Program-made: the position numbers and the translations under genes
Shown: piece by piece, positions 8,460 through 17,399 of the stretch
How positions within the stretch are numbered: the first letter of the stretch is position 1
Layout of the letters: every line of letters begins with the position of its first letter
Notes under the pieces: generated by a model
Databases searched by the model: none
Seen by the model: only the letters and a program-made list of their open reading frames with translations
What the model was told of the DNA's origin: nothing
From: Blautia sp.
GTDB taxonomy: Bacteria; Bacillota; Clostridia; Lachnospirales; Lachnospiraceae
Length of the DNA stretch: 64,000 nucleotides
Assembly: GCA_029257805.1 (NCBI GenBank)
Contig: JARIAR010000031.1
Span: forward strand, 62,001-126,000
Direction: 5' to 3'

Positions 8460-9611
8460 ATGAATACCTTTGAAATGAAAACTGCCATTCATTTTGGCAG
8501 TAATGCTCTGGACAGATTGAAAGAAATTCCGTACAAAAGGGTTCTTGTAATTACAGACCCGTTTGTTGTGCAGAGCAAAATGGTCGATTTAATTACTGCA
8601 CCGCTTGAAAGCGCAGGAATTCAGTATGATATTTTCTGTGATGTGGTTCCGGATGCTCCGGTGGAAAAAATTGCTACAGGTGTAAAAAAATTCCTGCAGT
8701 ATCAGCCGGAAGCAATTGTTGCAGTAGGTGGTGGATCTGCGATTGACTCTTCAAAAGCAATTCGTGAATTTGCATTGAAGATCAATAATTATGGAAAAGT
8801 AGGACTGATTGCAGTACCTACTACAAGTGGAACCGGTTCAGAAGTAACATCGTTTGCAGTTGTAAATGATACAGAAGCTCATGTGAAATATCCATTGGTT
8901 TCTGACAGCCTGACACCGGATGAAGCGATTCTCGATGCAGAACTTGTAAAGAGTGTACCTCCTGCAATTACAGCAGATACTGGTATGGATGTATTTACAC
9001 ATGCCCTGGAATCTTATGTAAGCACAGCTCATAACGAATTCTCTTCCGCACTTGCAGAAAAAGCCATGGAAATTTGTGGTGTATTTTTGTTACGTGCATA
9101 CTTAGATGGAAGTGATATGCATGCGCGTCAGAAAATGCATGTAGCATCCTGCCTGGCTGGATTATCTTTTAATACAGCAGGACTTGGTATTACTCACAGT
9201 ATGGCGCATCAGTTAGGTGCAATGTTCCATATTCCTCATGGACGTGCCAATGCAATGCTTCTTCCGCACATTGTGGAATTTAATGCAGATATTAACAAGC
9301 ATAGCAGAAGTCAGAAAGAATATCTTCCGGCAGTGAAGAGATATGCAGATGTTGCACATATTCTTGGACTTAGCAATTACAATAAAGTAATGACGGTTCG
9401 TTCTCTTGTAAACTGGATTCAGTTTATGCAGAAGGAAATGAACATTCCGTTGACAATACAGGAACTTGGTACGATTACTCCGGATGCATATTTTGCTGCA
9501 ATTGATAAAATGGCAGATGCAGCCCTTGTGGATGCTTGCACAGCAAATAATCCGAGAGTTCCAACAAAGGAAGATATCATAAAAATATATACTAAATTGT
9601 GGTCCTTCTAA
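8460..9611 (+). CDS. pduQ: Iron-containing alcohol dehydrogenase, PduQ-like 1-propanol dehydrogenase
   Basis: AVGGGSAIDSSKAI, VPTTSGTGSEVTSFAVV, GITHSMAHQLGAMFHIPHG. Confidence 0.9.
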   Translation: MNTFEMKTAIHFGSNALDRLKEIPYKRVLVITDPFVVQSKMVDLITAPLESAGIQYDIFCDVVPDAPVEKIATGVKKFLQYQPEAIVAVGGGSAIDSSKAIREFALKINNYGKVGLIAVPTTSGTGSEVTSFAVVNDTEAHVKYPLVSDSLTPDEAILDAELVKSVPPAITADTGMDVFTHALESYVSTAHNEFSSALAEKAMEICGVFLLRAYLDGSDMHARQKMHVASCLAGLSFNTAGLGITHSMAHQLGAMFHIPHGRANAMLLPHIVEFNADINKHSRSQKEYLPAVKRYADVAHILGLSNYNKVMTVRSLVNWIQFMQKEMNIPLTIQELGTITPDAYFAAIDKMADAALVDACTANNPRVPTKEDIIKIYTKLWSF

Positions 9612-9620
9612 GATGTCAGG

Positions 9621-9649
9621 CAGCCCGGCAAATTCTGCCGGGCTGTTTT
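9621..9649 (+). terminator. Intrinsic terminator between pduQ and pduC
   Basis: CAGCCCGGCA-AATTC-TGCCGGGCTG-TTTTAT. Confidence 0.85.
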
Positions 9650-9662
9650 ATAAAAAGCGGAG

Positions 9663-9713
9663 CACTGGGAAAAGAATCTTACAAAAGCGGAATGCAGGTT
9701 TTTTTTTCCAGTG
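9663..9713 (+). other. Second stem-loop in the pduC 5' region
   Basis: CACTGGGAAAAGAA ... TTTTTTTTCCAGTG, 14 pairs including two G.U, about 23-nt loop. Confidence 0.5.
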
Positions 9714-9729
9714 ATAAAAGGTAGAAAAT

Positions 9730-11394
9730 ATGAAAAGATCAAAAAGAATAGAAGCTCTGGATCAGAGAGCGGTAAATAAAGATGGGTTTATAGATGAATG
9801 GCCGGAAATGGGATTTGTGGCGATGAAAAGCCCTTATGATCCCAGTCCGTCTGTTAAAGTAGAAAATGGCATTATCACAGAACTGGATGGAAAACAAAGA
9901 TCAGAATTTGATTTTATAGACCAGTTTATTGCAGATTATGCAATTCGTATTGACAGAACAGAAAAATTCATGCAGCTTCCATCTTTGGAGATTGCAAGAA
10001 AAATAGTAGATATTCATACATCCAGAAAAGAAATTTTGGAAATTGTTTCCGGTATTACACCTGCTAAAATGGTAGAAGTAATCAACTACCTCAATGTAGT
10101 GGAAATGATGATGGGTATGCAGAAAATGCGTGCCAGAAAAGTACCGGGCAATCAGGCGCATATTACGAACCTAAAAGATGATCCGGTACAGATAGCAGCA
10201 GATGCAGCAGAAGGGGCTCTTCGTGGATTTAGTGAAGAAGAAACCACAACCGGTGTTGCCAGATATGCGCCATTTAATGCAATTGCCCTGTTGATCGGCT
10301 CCCAGGTAGGACGAAAAGGGGTTCTTACCCAGTGTGCGGTAGAAGAGGCAACAGAACTGGAATTGGGAATACGTGGCCTTACCACATATGCGGAAACACT
10401 TTCTGTATATGGTACAGAAAAAGTTTTTGTAGACGGTGATGACACTCCGTATTCAAAGGCATTTTTAAATTCAGCTTATGCTTCCCGTGGATTAAAAGTA
10501 CGATTTACTTCCGGTTCCGGCTCTGAAGTACTGATGGGAAGCAGTGAAAAGAAGTCTATGCTTTATCTGGAGTGCAGATGTCTGTATGTAACAAAAGGTG
10601 CAGGCTCCCAGGGAATTCAGAATGGTTCTGTAAGTTGTATTGGTGTTACAGCCAGCGTTCCTTCCGGGATTCGTGAAGTAATTGGAGAGAACCTTGTAGC
10701 AGCACTTCTGGGATTAGAATGTGCATCTTCTAATGATCAGAGTTTTTCTAATTCAGATATGCGTCGTACAGCGAGAACCATGCTTCAGTTTATGCCTGGA
10801 ACAGATTTTATTTTTTCAGGATATGCAGCAGAGGCGAACTATGATAATATGTTTGCAGGATCTAATTTTGATGCAGAAGACTTTGATGACTATAATGTAT
10901 TGCAAAGAGATATGCAGGTAGATGGCGGTCTTCGTCCTGTGACAGAAGAAGAAGTGATCCGTGTGCGTCGGGAAGCCGGAAAAGCGGTACAGGCAGTATT
11001 TAAGTACCTGGGACTTACGGAAGTAACAGATGAGCAGGTAGAAGCTGTAACATATGCTCATGGAAGTAAGGATACATTAAAAAGAGATGTTGCTTCAGAT
11101 CTGATGGCAGCAGATGATCTGATGAAGCGTGGAATTACCGGAATTGATGTGGTAAAAGCTCTTGCAGAAAGCGGATTTACAGAGCTTGCAGAAAGTATTT
11201 TGAATATGCTGAAGCAAAGAGTGATTGGAGATTATATGCATACGGCTGCAATTCTGGATGAAAATTTCCAGGTGATGTCTGGTGTAAACACTCCAAATGA
11301 TTATATGGGACCTGGAACAGGATACCGTGTAACTGGAAAACGCTGGGAAGAAATTAAGGCAATTCCACATAGAATAAATGTAAATGAATTTTAG
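9730..11394 (+). CDS. pduC: B12-dependent diol dehydratase large subunit
   Basis: MKRSKRIEALDQRAVNKDGFIDEWPEMGFVAMKSPYDPSPS; ARKVPGNQAHITN; operon context. Confidence 0.96.
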   Translation: MKRSKRIEALDQRAVNKDGFIDEWPEMGFVAMKSPYDPSPSVKVENGIITELDGKQRSEFDFIDQFIADYAIRIDRTEKFMQLPSLEIARKIVDIHTSRKEILEIVSGITPAKMVEVINYLNVVEMMMGMQKMRARKVPGNQAHITNLKDDPVQIAADAAEGALRGFSEEETTTGVARYAPFNAIALLIGSQVGRKGVLTQCAVEEATELELGIRGLTTYAETLSVYGTEKVFVDGDDTPYSKAFLNSAYASRGLKVRFTSGSGSEVLMGSSEKKSMLYLECRCLYVTKGAGSQGIQNGSVSCIGVTASVPSGIREVIGENLVAALLGLECASSNDQSFSNSDMRRTARTMLQFMPGTDFIFSGYAAEANYDNMFAGSNFDAEDFDDYNVLQRDMQVDGGLRPVTEEEVIRVRREAGKAVQAVFKYLGLTEVTDEQVEAVTYAHGSKDTLKRDVASDLMAADDLMKRGITGIDVVKALAESGFTELAESILNMLKQRVIGDYMHTAAILDENFQVMSGVNTPNDYMGPGTGYRVTGKRWEEIKAIPHRINVNEF

Positions 11395-11405
11395 GAGGCT
11401 GTACA

Positions 11406-12077
11406 ATGGATAAGAATGAACTGATACAAGCCATTACCAAAGCGGTTTTGGAGCAGTTGCAGGGAAATCATGCACAGCCCCAAAACCAGGAAACATCTGG
11501 TGAGATTCTGACTGGCAGAACAAGAATGCGCCCTAAGCATTCCTATGCAGGAGCGCAGAAAGCTGCTCAGGGAACAGATCCAAAGGAAATTGTAATTGGA
11601 GTAGGTGCTGCTTTTCAGACGGAGATCCGTGCTACGATCTGCGGAATTCCGCTGGAAGATGTCCTTCAAAATGTACAGGCAGGTATTGAAGAAGAAGGAA
11701 TGACTTCAAGAGTTGTAAAAATCCTGGATACTTCAGACGTATGCTTTATGGCATTACAGGCAGCGAAACTTTCAGGTTCGGGAATTGGAATTGGCATTCA
11801 GTCAAAAGGAACAACGGTTATTCATCAGAAAGATCTGTATCCGTTGTCTAATCTGGAACTTTTCCCTCAGGCCCCACTGATGGATCTGGATACATATCGT
11901 AAAATCGGCAGAAATGCGGCGAAATATGTAAAAGGGGAAAAAGTAACACCAATAGAGTGTACCAATGACCCTATGGTACGTGCAAAATTCCAGGTAAAAG
12001 CAGCTTTGATGCACATTATTGAAACAGAGCAGCTGGATCCGGAAAAAGGCATGATTGTATGGGAGGGAGCAAGATGA
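11406..12077 (+). CDS. pduD: Diol dehydratase medium subunit with N-terminal encapsulation peptide
   Basis: MDKNELIQAITKAVLEQLQ; EIVIGVGAAFQTEIRATICGIPLEDVLQNV. Confidence 0.95.
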   Translation: MDKNELIQAITKAVLEQLQGNHAQPQNQETSGEILTGRTRMRPKHSYAGAQKAAQGTDPKEIVIGVGAAFQTEIRATICGIPLEDVLQNVQAGIEEEGMTSRVVKILDTSDVCFMALQAAKLSGSGIGIGIQSKGTTVIHQKDLYPLSNLELFPQAPLMDLDTYRKIGRNAAKYVKGEKVTPIECTNDPMVRAKFQVKAALMHIIETEQLDPEKGMIVWEGAR

Positions 12078-12469
12078 GTAATTATCCCTTAGGACAAAAT
12101 GAGGCAAGTAGCATCACATCCAAAACAGGAAAAAAGCTTTCTCAGATTACATTGGATGAGGTAAAGAAGGGAAGCGTAACAGCGGAAGATATTAAAATTT
12201 CTTCTGAAATGCTGAAGAAGCAGGGACAGGTTGCAAAAGAGGCAGACAATCCCCAGATGCAGGCAAATTTTGAACGTGCATCGGAGCTTGTAAATGTCCC
12301 GGATGATGTTATACTGAATATGTACAATAAACTGCGGCCAAATCGTTCTACAAAGAGAGAACTGCTTCTCATGGCCCAGGAGTTACTGGAAAAATACCAT
12401 GCCCCTAATTGTGCAAAACTCGTTTTAGAGGCAGCGGAAATTTATGAAAAAAGGGGAATTCTTCTTTGA
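12074..12469 (+). CDS. pduE: Diol dehydratase small subunit
   Basis: ATGA overlap with pduD stop; PDDVILNMYNKLRPNRSTKRELLLMAQELLEKYHAPNCAKLVLEAAEIYEKRGIL. Confidence 0.94.
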   Translation: MSNYPLGQNEASSITSKTGKKLSQITLDEVKKGSVTAEDIKISSEMLKKQGQVAKEADNPQMQANFERASELVNVPDDVILNMYNKLRPNRSTKRELLLMAQELLEKYHAPNCAKLVLEAAEIYEKRGILL

Positions 12470-14298
12470 AACTAATTGCTGGTGTTGATATAGGAAATTC
12501 CACAACTGAAGTATGTATAGGCGGCATTGAAGAAAACGGAAGATTCTGTTTTCTGTCAAGTGCATCCCGCATGACTACCGGGACAAAGGGAACCCTTCCC
12601 AATGTCCTGGGGATTAAAGCTGCACTGGAAGAGGCTTTGGATCAGATTCATAAGCCTCTTAGTGCACTTGATCTGGTGCGTTTAAATGAAGCAGCCCCTG
12701 TAATTGGTGACACTGCAATGGAGACGATTACAGAGACGATCATTACGGAGTCTTCCATGATTGGGCACAATCCATCTACTCCTGCAGGTGCAGGGGAAGC
12801 AGTGGGGGAACTTATTTTTCTGGAAAATATCTGGAAAGGGGTTTCGGGAACACCGTATATCGTAGTTGCTTCAAATAAATTTTCTTATGAAGAGATCGCT
12901 GCAAGATTAAATCAATATATTCCGGAGTTGGATGTAAAGGGAATAATCTTGCAGGCAGATGAGGCGGTTTTAGTAGAAAATCGTTTGAATAAGCAGGTTC
13001 CTATTGTGGATGAAGTACGTCATATTCATAAAATACCTCAGGGAAAAATGGCTGCTATTGAAGTTGCGCTTCCTGGGACAAGTATCCGAATGTTATCTAA
13101 TCCGTATGGAATCGCTACTTTATTAGGGCTTGATGCAGAAGAAACGAAATCTGTTACCCCTATTGCAAAAAGTCTTGTTGGAAAGAGAAGTGCAGTAGTC
13201 ATTCGGACCCCTCATGGAAATATGAGAGAAAATATTCTTCCTGCAGGAGAAATTACTTTTCATGGTACAAGAGAGCTTTGTGTAAGTATTGATGCCGGAG
13301 CAGACGGGATTATGGAAAAGCTTGAAGAGGCAGGGGAAATTTACGATATTGACGGCCAGCTCAATACAAATGTAGGGAATATGCTTTCCAGAATCAAGAC
13401 AAGTATGGAAGACGTAACTCAAAGACAGAATGGAGATATTCGCATTACAGATATCCTTGCAGTGGATACACTGGCACCTGTAGAAATTTCCGGTTCTCTT
13501 GCAGGGGAAACATGTATGGAAAAAGCAGTAGGGATTGCCGCTATGGTAAAAACCCAGCATCTTCCCATGCAGCAGATTGCGGAAAAACTGGAGCAGGAAC
13601 TTTCTGTAAAAGCAGTAGTTGCAGGAGTGGAAGCTGTAATGGCTTCTATCGGTTCTATGACAACTCCGGGAACAAAACTTCCTCTTGCTGTTTTAGATAT
13701 GGGAGGTGGTTCTACAGATGCTGCAATTCTGGAGCCGGATGGAACGGTGCGTACGACACATCAGGCAGGAGCGGGAGAACTTGTGTCTATGCTGATTCAG
13801 ACCGAATTAGGTTTGAAAAGCCGTGTAACAGCTGAGCAGATTAAGAAATATCCTATGGGAAAAGTAGAAAGCCTTTTCCATATGCGTCTGGAAAATGGTG
13901 CCATGCAATTTTTTGAAGAGTCCATTGATCCAAGATATTACGGACATGTGGTACTTCTTGCACCAGGAGAAATGTTAAAAATAGAAGAAGACATACCAAT
14001 GGAGCGGATTCTTGAGGTGCGTCGGGAAGCTAAGAAAAAAGTGTTTGTGCGTAACGCGATCCGTGCTCTGCGTACAGTTGCACCGGATCATAATTTGCGA
14101 AAGATACCGAATGTAGTGCTGGTAGGTGGTTCTGCTGAAGATTTCGAAATACCGGAAATGTTGATGGAAGCTCTTTCTGAGTATAGGATTGTTTGCGGAA
14201 GAGGAAATATCAGAGGCTGCGAAGGACCAAGAAATGCAGTGGCTACAGGACTTTTACTCTCATATCTGGGAAACCGGAAATCGGAGAATACGGTTTAA
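12466..14298 (+). CDS. pduG: Diol dehydratase reactivase large subunit, TTG start
   Basis: MKLIAGVDIGNSTTEVCIG; PLAVLDMGGGSTDAAIL. Confidence 0.94.
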   Translation: MKLIAGVDIGNSTTEVCIGGIEENGRFCFLSSASRMTTGTKGTLPNVLGIKAALEEALDQIHKPLSALDLVRLNEAAPVIGDTAMETITETIITESSMIGHNPSTPAGAGEAVGELIFLENIWKGVSGTPYIVVASNKFSYEEIAARLNQYIPELDVKGIILQADEAVLVENRLNKQVPIVDEVRHIHKIPQGKMAAIEVALPGTSIRMLSNPYGIATLLGLDAEETKSVTPIAKSLVGKRSAVVIRTPHGNMRENILPAGEITFHGTRELCVSIDAGADGIMEKLEEAGEIYDIDGQLNTNVGNMLSRIKTSMEDVTQRQNGDIRITDILAVDTLAPVEISGSLAGETCMEKAVGIAAMVKTQHLPMQQIAEKLEQELSVKAVVAGVEAVMASIGSMTTPGTKLPLAVLDMGGGSTDAAILEPDGTVRTTHQAGAGELVSMLIQTELGLKSRVTAEQIKKYPMGKVESLFHMRLENGAMQFFEESIDPRYYGHVVLLAPGEMLKIEEDIPMERILEVRREAKKKVFVRNAIRALRTVAPDHNLRKIPNVVLVGGSAEDFEIPEMLMEALSEYRIVCGRGNIRGCEGPRNAVATGLLLSYLGNRKSENTV

Positions 14299-14325
14299 AA
14301 TAGAGATAAAGGAGCAGGGGCAGCT

Positions 14326-14676
14326 ATGGTGGTAAATAAGCCAACGATCATGATATACAGTCATCAGCCAGATGAAGATTTTCTTCGGGAAATTTGTGCA
14401 GGGATAGAAGAAGAAGGTGTATTGTATCAAATTTCTTCAAGAGAAGGAGATTTGGATACTTTGGCCTTTGAGGCTGCAAAAGCGTCCATGCTGGGCTGCG
14501 GTATTGGGATTTCGGGGATTCGGATTGCCATGCAGATGCAGCGCCTGCCAAAAGGAAAAAATGTATTTGAAATTTGTAATCCAAGATTCTGGCAATGTCG
14601 GAATCTTGGGGCCAATAGTGCCAGAGCTATTAAAAAGATGCCTTTTAAACCAGTCACAGGAGATGAGAAACTATGA
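14326..14676 (+). CDS. pduH: Diol dehydratase reactivase small subunit
   Basis: Position between pduG and pduO; SMLGCGIGISGIRIAMQMQRLPKGKNVFE. Confidence 0.88.
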   Translation: MVVNKPTIMIYSHQPDEDFLREICAGIEEEGVLYQISSREGDLDTLAFEAAKASMLGCGIGISGIRIAMQMQRLPKGKNVFEICNPRFWQCRNLGANSARAIKKMPFKPVTGDEKL

Positions 14677-15686
14677 ATATTTACACAAAAAACGGAGATA
14701 AAGGAACCACAGATCTTATCCGTACAAAAAATGTCTCCAAGTCAGATGACAGGATTGGGCTTGTAGGAACCATTGACGAGCTTACCAGCCATCTTGGCGT
14801 GGTAAAAACCATGATTCACGATGGAGATGTACTCCAAAATCTGGAGAATATCCAGGAAACATTAATTAAGGTCATGGCAGGTGTGGCAGATCCTTTTAAT
14901 CGGGAATACCATATCAGTGATGACAAAACAGAATTTTTGGAAAAAGAAATTGATCGTATGGAAAGTCTTTTTGAGCGGCCTAAAAAATTTATTCTTCCCG
15001 GGGGAACTCGTCTTTCAGCAGAAATGGATGTAGCGCGCACGGTAGCAAGAAGAGCGGAGCGTGCACTTGCAGCTGTTAGTGTAAAATTTGGAGCTGATGC
15101 AGGAACAAAGAAATACATGAACCGTCTTGCAGACTATCTTTATGTACTGGCCAGATATACAGATGCAACTTCTGATGTTAATGCATCCGAGAAAGGAAAT
15201 ACCATGGAACAAAATCAAAGTGCTGCCGTAAGTGAGGCAGTTGTTCAGGAAGTTATGAAACGCATGGGAATTCAGGGAAAGATTACGCTTGATGCAGCAA
15301 AGCGTCTTATTGAGAAAATTGAAAAAGAAGCAGTCCGTCAGGGAAAGAAGGCTGTAATTGCAGTATGTGGACCAGACGGGAATCCGATTGCAGTTCATGT
15401 AATGGACGGTGCTTTCCTTGTAAGCTTTGATGTAGCCTTAAAAAAAGCATATACATCTGTTGCAGTTAAAATGTCTACCATGGAATTATCTGCATTAGCA
15501 CAGCCTGGACAGACATTCTATGGTGTGGATAAGATGGATGGTGGAAAAATTGTGATTTTTGGTGGTGGTGTTCCTTTGAAAGCAGGAGAAACCATTATTG
15601 GAGGACTGGGAATCAGTGGAGGAACCGGAGAAGAAGATCATGCGCTTGCAGAATATGGTCTTTCCGTGTTGAATGAAGTACTGTAA
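14673..15686 (+). CDS. pduO: PduO: ATP:cob(I)alamin adenosyltransferase fused to a PduO C-terminal/GlcC-HbpS-like domain
   Basis: MNIYTKNGDKGTTDLIRTKNVSKSDDRIGLVGTIDELTSHLG; ILPGGTRLSAEMDVARTVARRAER; C-terminal IAVHVMDGAFLVSFDVALKKAYTS. Confidence 0.93.
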   Translation: MNIYTKNGDKGTTDLIRTKNVSKSDDRIGLVGTIDELTSHLGVVKTMIHDGDVLQNLENIQETLIKVMAGVADPFNREYHISDDKTEFLEKEIDRMESLFERPKKFILPGGTRLSAEMDVARTVARRAERALAAVSVKFGADAGTKKYMNRLADYLYVLARYTDATSDVNASEKGNTMEQNQSAAVSEAVVQEVMKRMGIQGKITLDAAKRLIEKIEKEAVRQGKKAVIAVCGPDGNPIAVHVMDGAFLVSFDVALKKAYTSVAVKMSTMELSALAQPGQTFYGVDKMDGGKIVIFGGGVPLKAGETIIGGLGISGGTGEEDHALAEYGLSVLNEVL

Positions 15687-15773
15687 TTTGCCTGAAAAAG
15701 GAGAATTTTACGATACTGGAGAAATGGTGTTCCTTTCGGTCGAAAGATGATATAATTTTTGGTATAGTTTTTA

Positions 15774-15802
15774 TTGTCTAAAGAATATAGATTTGATAAA
15801 AT
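15774..15802 (+). promoter_or_regulatory. Candidate sigma-A promoter for a small RNA
   Basis: TTGTCT-17-TAAAAT. Confidence 0.35.
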
Positions 15803-15805
15803 AAA

Positions 15806-15960
15806 AGCATATTAAATACATATATCTTAAATTTCTTGTACAAAAGAATATGCTCCAAAGGCATGAACATAGCCAGTATGCGGATACTGGAAAAAGAAAA
15901 ACAAAAGTGCTGTCGTTTTGATGATTAAAAAAATCATAAAACGGCAGCGCTTTTGTTTTG
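15806..15960 (+). ncRNA. Candidate structured small RNA (three hairpins, the last an intrinsic terminator)
   Basis: AGCATATT/AATATGCT; CCAGTAT-GCGG-ATACTGG; terminator stem 15897-15960; no ORF. Confidence 0.35.
15897..15960. terminator. Bidirectional intrinsic terminator
   Basis: AAAACAAAAGTGCTGTCGTTTTGATGATT ... AATCATAAAACGGCAGCGCTTTTGTTTT between convergent genes. Confidence 0.8.
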
Positions 15961-15979
15961 AGGAATTTTAATTTATATT

Positions 15980-17236
15980 TTAAGATTTTATAATGTGAAT
16001 CATTTTTACAATAAGAAGAATGAAAAAGAGGATTCCGATACCTCCAATTAAATAATAAGGGAAGTTTGTATGTGCATCAGAAAATGCCTGTGCATCTTTC
16101 AAATGTTTTTCGGATTCAGCTAAGATAGAATCATTATGATCTGTATTTCTGATTTCCGCAACTGCAGATCCCACCCTTGTCCCTTCAAAGAAGTACTGGC
16201 GTTTAATTTTTCCATCATCTGTTTTTTCATCTTTTGTTTCTACATTTTCTGCTGATGCGGTGGCAGGTACTACAACAGTTCCACCGGATATTACACTGAA
16301 ATCATTGTTTCCAAGAGGCAGTTTTTGGAAATTTCCAAATCCATAGTCAAGAAGAGAAATGGCTTCGTTGTCTGTCTGATTCGGGGCGCCCTGAAGGACA
16401 ACGCAAATAAGAGTCATGCCATTTCGTTCAGCTGCGCAGGTAAGTACACTTCCGGAAGCTTCTGTAAATCCTTCTTTTCCTCCGAGACATCCCTGATAAT
16501 AAGCTGCATTGGCAGGATTTGTCAGAGGAAAACTGCTGGTAAGCACACGATCTCCGCCGGATAAGTTAGTTGCCGGGATTGTGTAAGAATTTGTAGAAGC
16601 GATGGTACGGAAAGTTTCGTTATCCATAGCGGCTTTTGTGATTCTGGCAAGATCATAGGCGGTTGTGTGCTGATTTTCATCAGGGAGTCCTGTAGGGTTT
16701 GTAAATACAGTATCTTTGCATCCAAGTTCTTTTGCACGAGCGTTCATTTTTTCTACAAAAGCATCTACAGAGCCCCCAACGTGTTCTGCAACCTGAAGTG
16801 CGATATCATTTGCAGAACCAACCATAATGGCATAAAGACATTGTTCCATAGTAAACACTTCGTCAATCTGAGATGCAATATTAGCACCGCCATCTGTTAC
16901 ACCGGCTACCCCTGTTGCTGTCATGGTTACCTGATCTTCCAGACTGCTGTTTTCCAGAGCCAGAAGACATGTCATAAGCTTTACGGCACTGGAGGGATAA
17001 AGAGGTTGCTCCATGTTTTTGGCATAGAGAATCGTGTTGGTAGATTTTTCTACTACAACTGCAGCAGTAGAAGAAATATCGTTTCCCTGTGGCCAATTAG
17101 GAATTTCGTTGGTAGAAATAGCTGTAGGGGCAGGATTTTCTGCTTCTGTGGCATTTACCGGACGTTGAAAAAGAAGAGATGCAGAAATTCCAAGTGCAAG
17201 AAATGCGGCAGTGAATCTTTTTTTTCTGTTTATCAT
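15980..17236 (-). CDS. D-alanyl-D-alanine carboxypeptidase (S11 family), signal peptide and C-terminal TM anchor
   Basis: SxxK in YPSSAVKLM, SxN in VGSANDIA; AGGAG 7 nt before ATG 17236. Confidence 0.9.
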   Translation of the reverse strand: MINRKKRFTAAFLALGISASLLFQRPVNATEAENPAPTAISTNEIPNWPQGNDISSTAAVVVEKSTNTILYAKNMEQPLYPSSAVKLMTCLLALENSSLEDQVTMTATGVAGVTDGGANIASQIDEVFTMEQCLYAIMVGSANDIALQVAEHVGGSVDAFVEKMNARAKELGCKDTVFTNPTGLPDENQHTTAYDLARITKAAMDNETFRTIASTNSYTIPATNLSGGDRVLTSSFPLTNPANAAYYQGCLGGKEGFTEASGSVLTCAAERNGMTLICVVLQGAPNQTDNEAISLLDYGFGNFQKLPLGNNDFSVISGGTVVVPATASAENVETKDEKTDDGKIKRQYFFEGTRVGSAVAEIRNTDHNDSILAESEKHLKDAQAFSDAHTNFPYYLIGGIGILFFILLIVKMIHIIKS

Positions 17237-17399
17237 AAACATACTCCTGTGTATTTTATTGAATGTATAATGAGCTGTTACAGAAGTAAGTATAACACAT
17301 TTATTCCCTTTCTTGCAAAAAATATAGTACAATGTTAAAATAAGTTCATAATTTTTTTTTAAAAACAATGAGTAAATAAGAATCAGAGGTTAAAAATAA

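Noticed and set aside
9612-9729. Cobalamin riboswitch upstream of the B12-dependent dehydratase genes
   Set aside because: Region is too short and I saw no B12-box-like sequence (GCCACTG) here or elsewhere in the window
16667-17338. 223-aa plus-strand ORF opposite the D-Ala-D-Ala carboxypeptidase
   Set aside because: Shadow frame of a well-supported S11 gene; Cys/Phe/Tyr-rich with no domain signal
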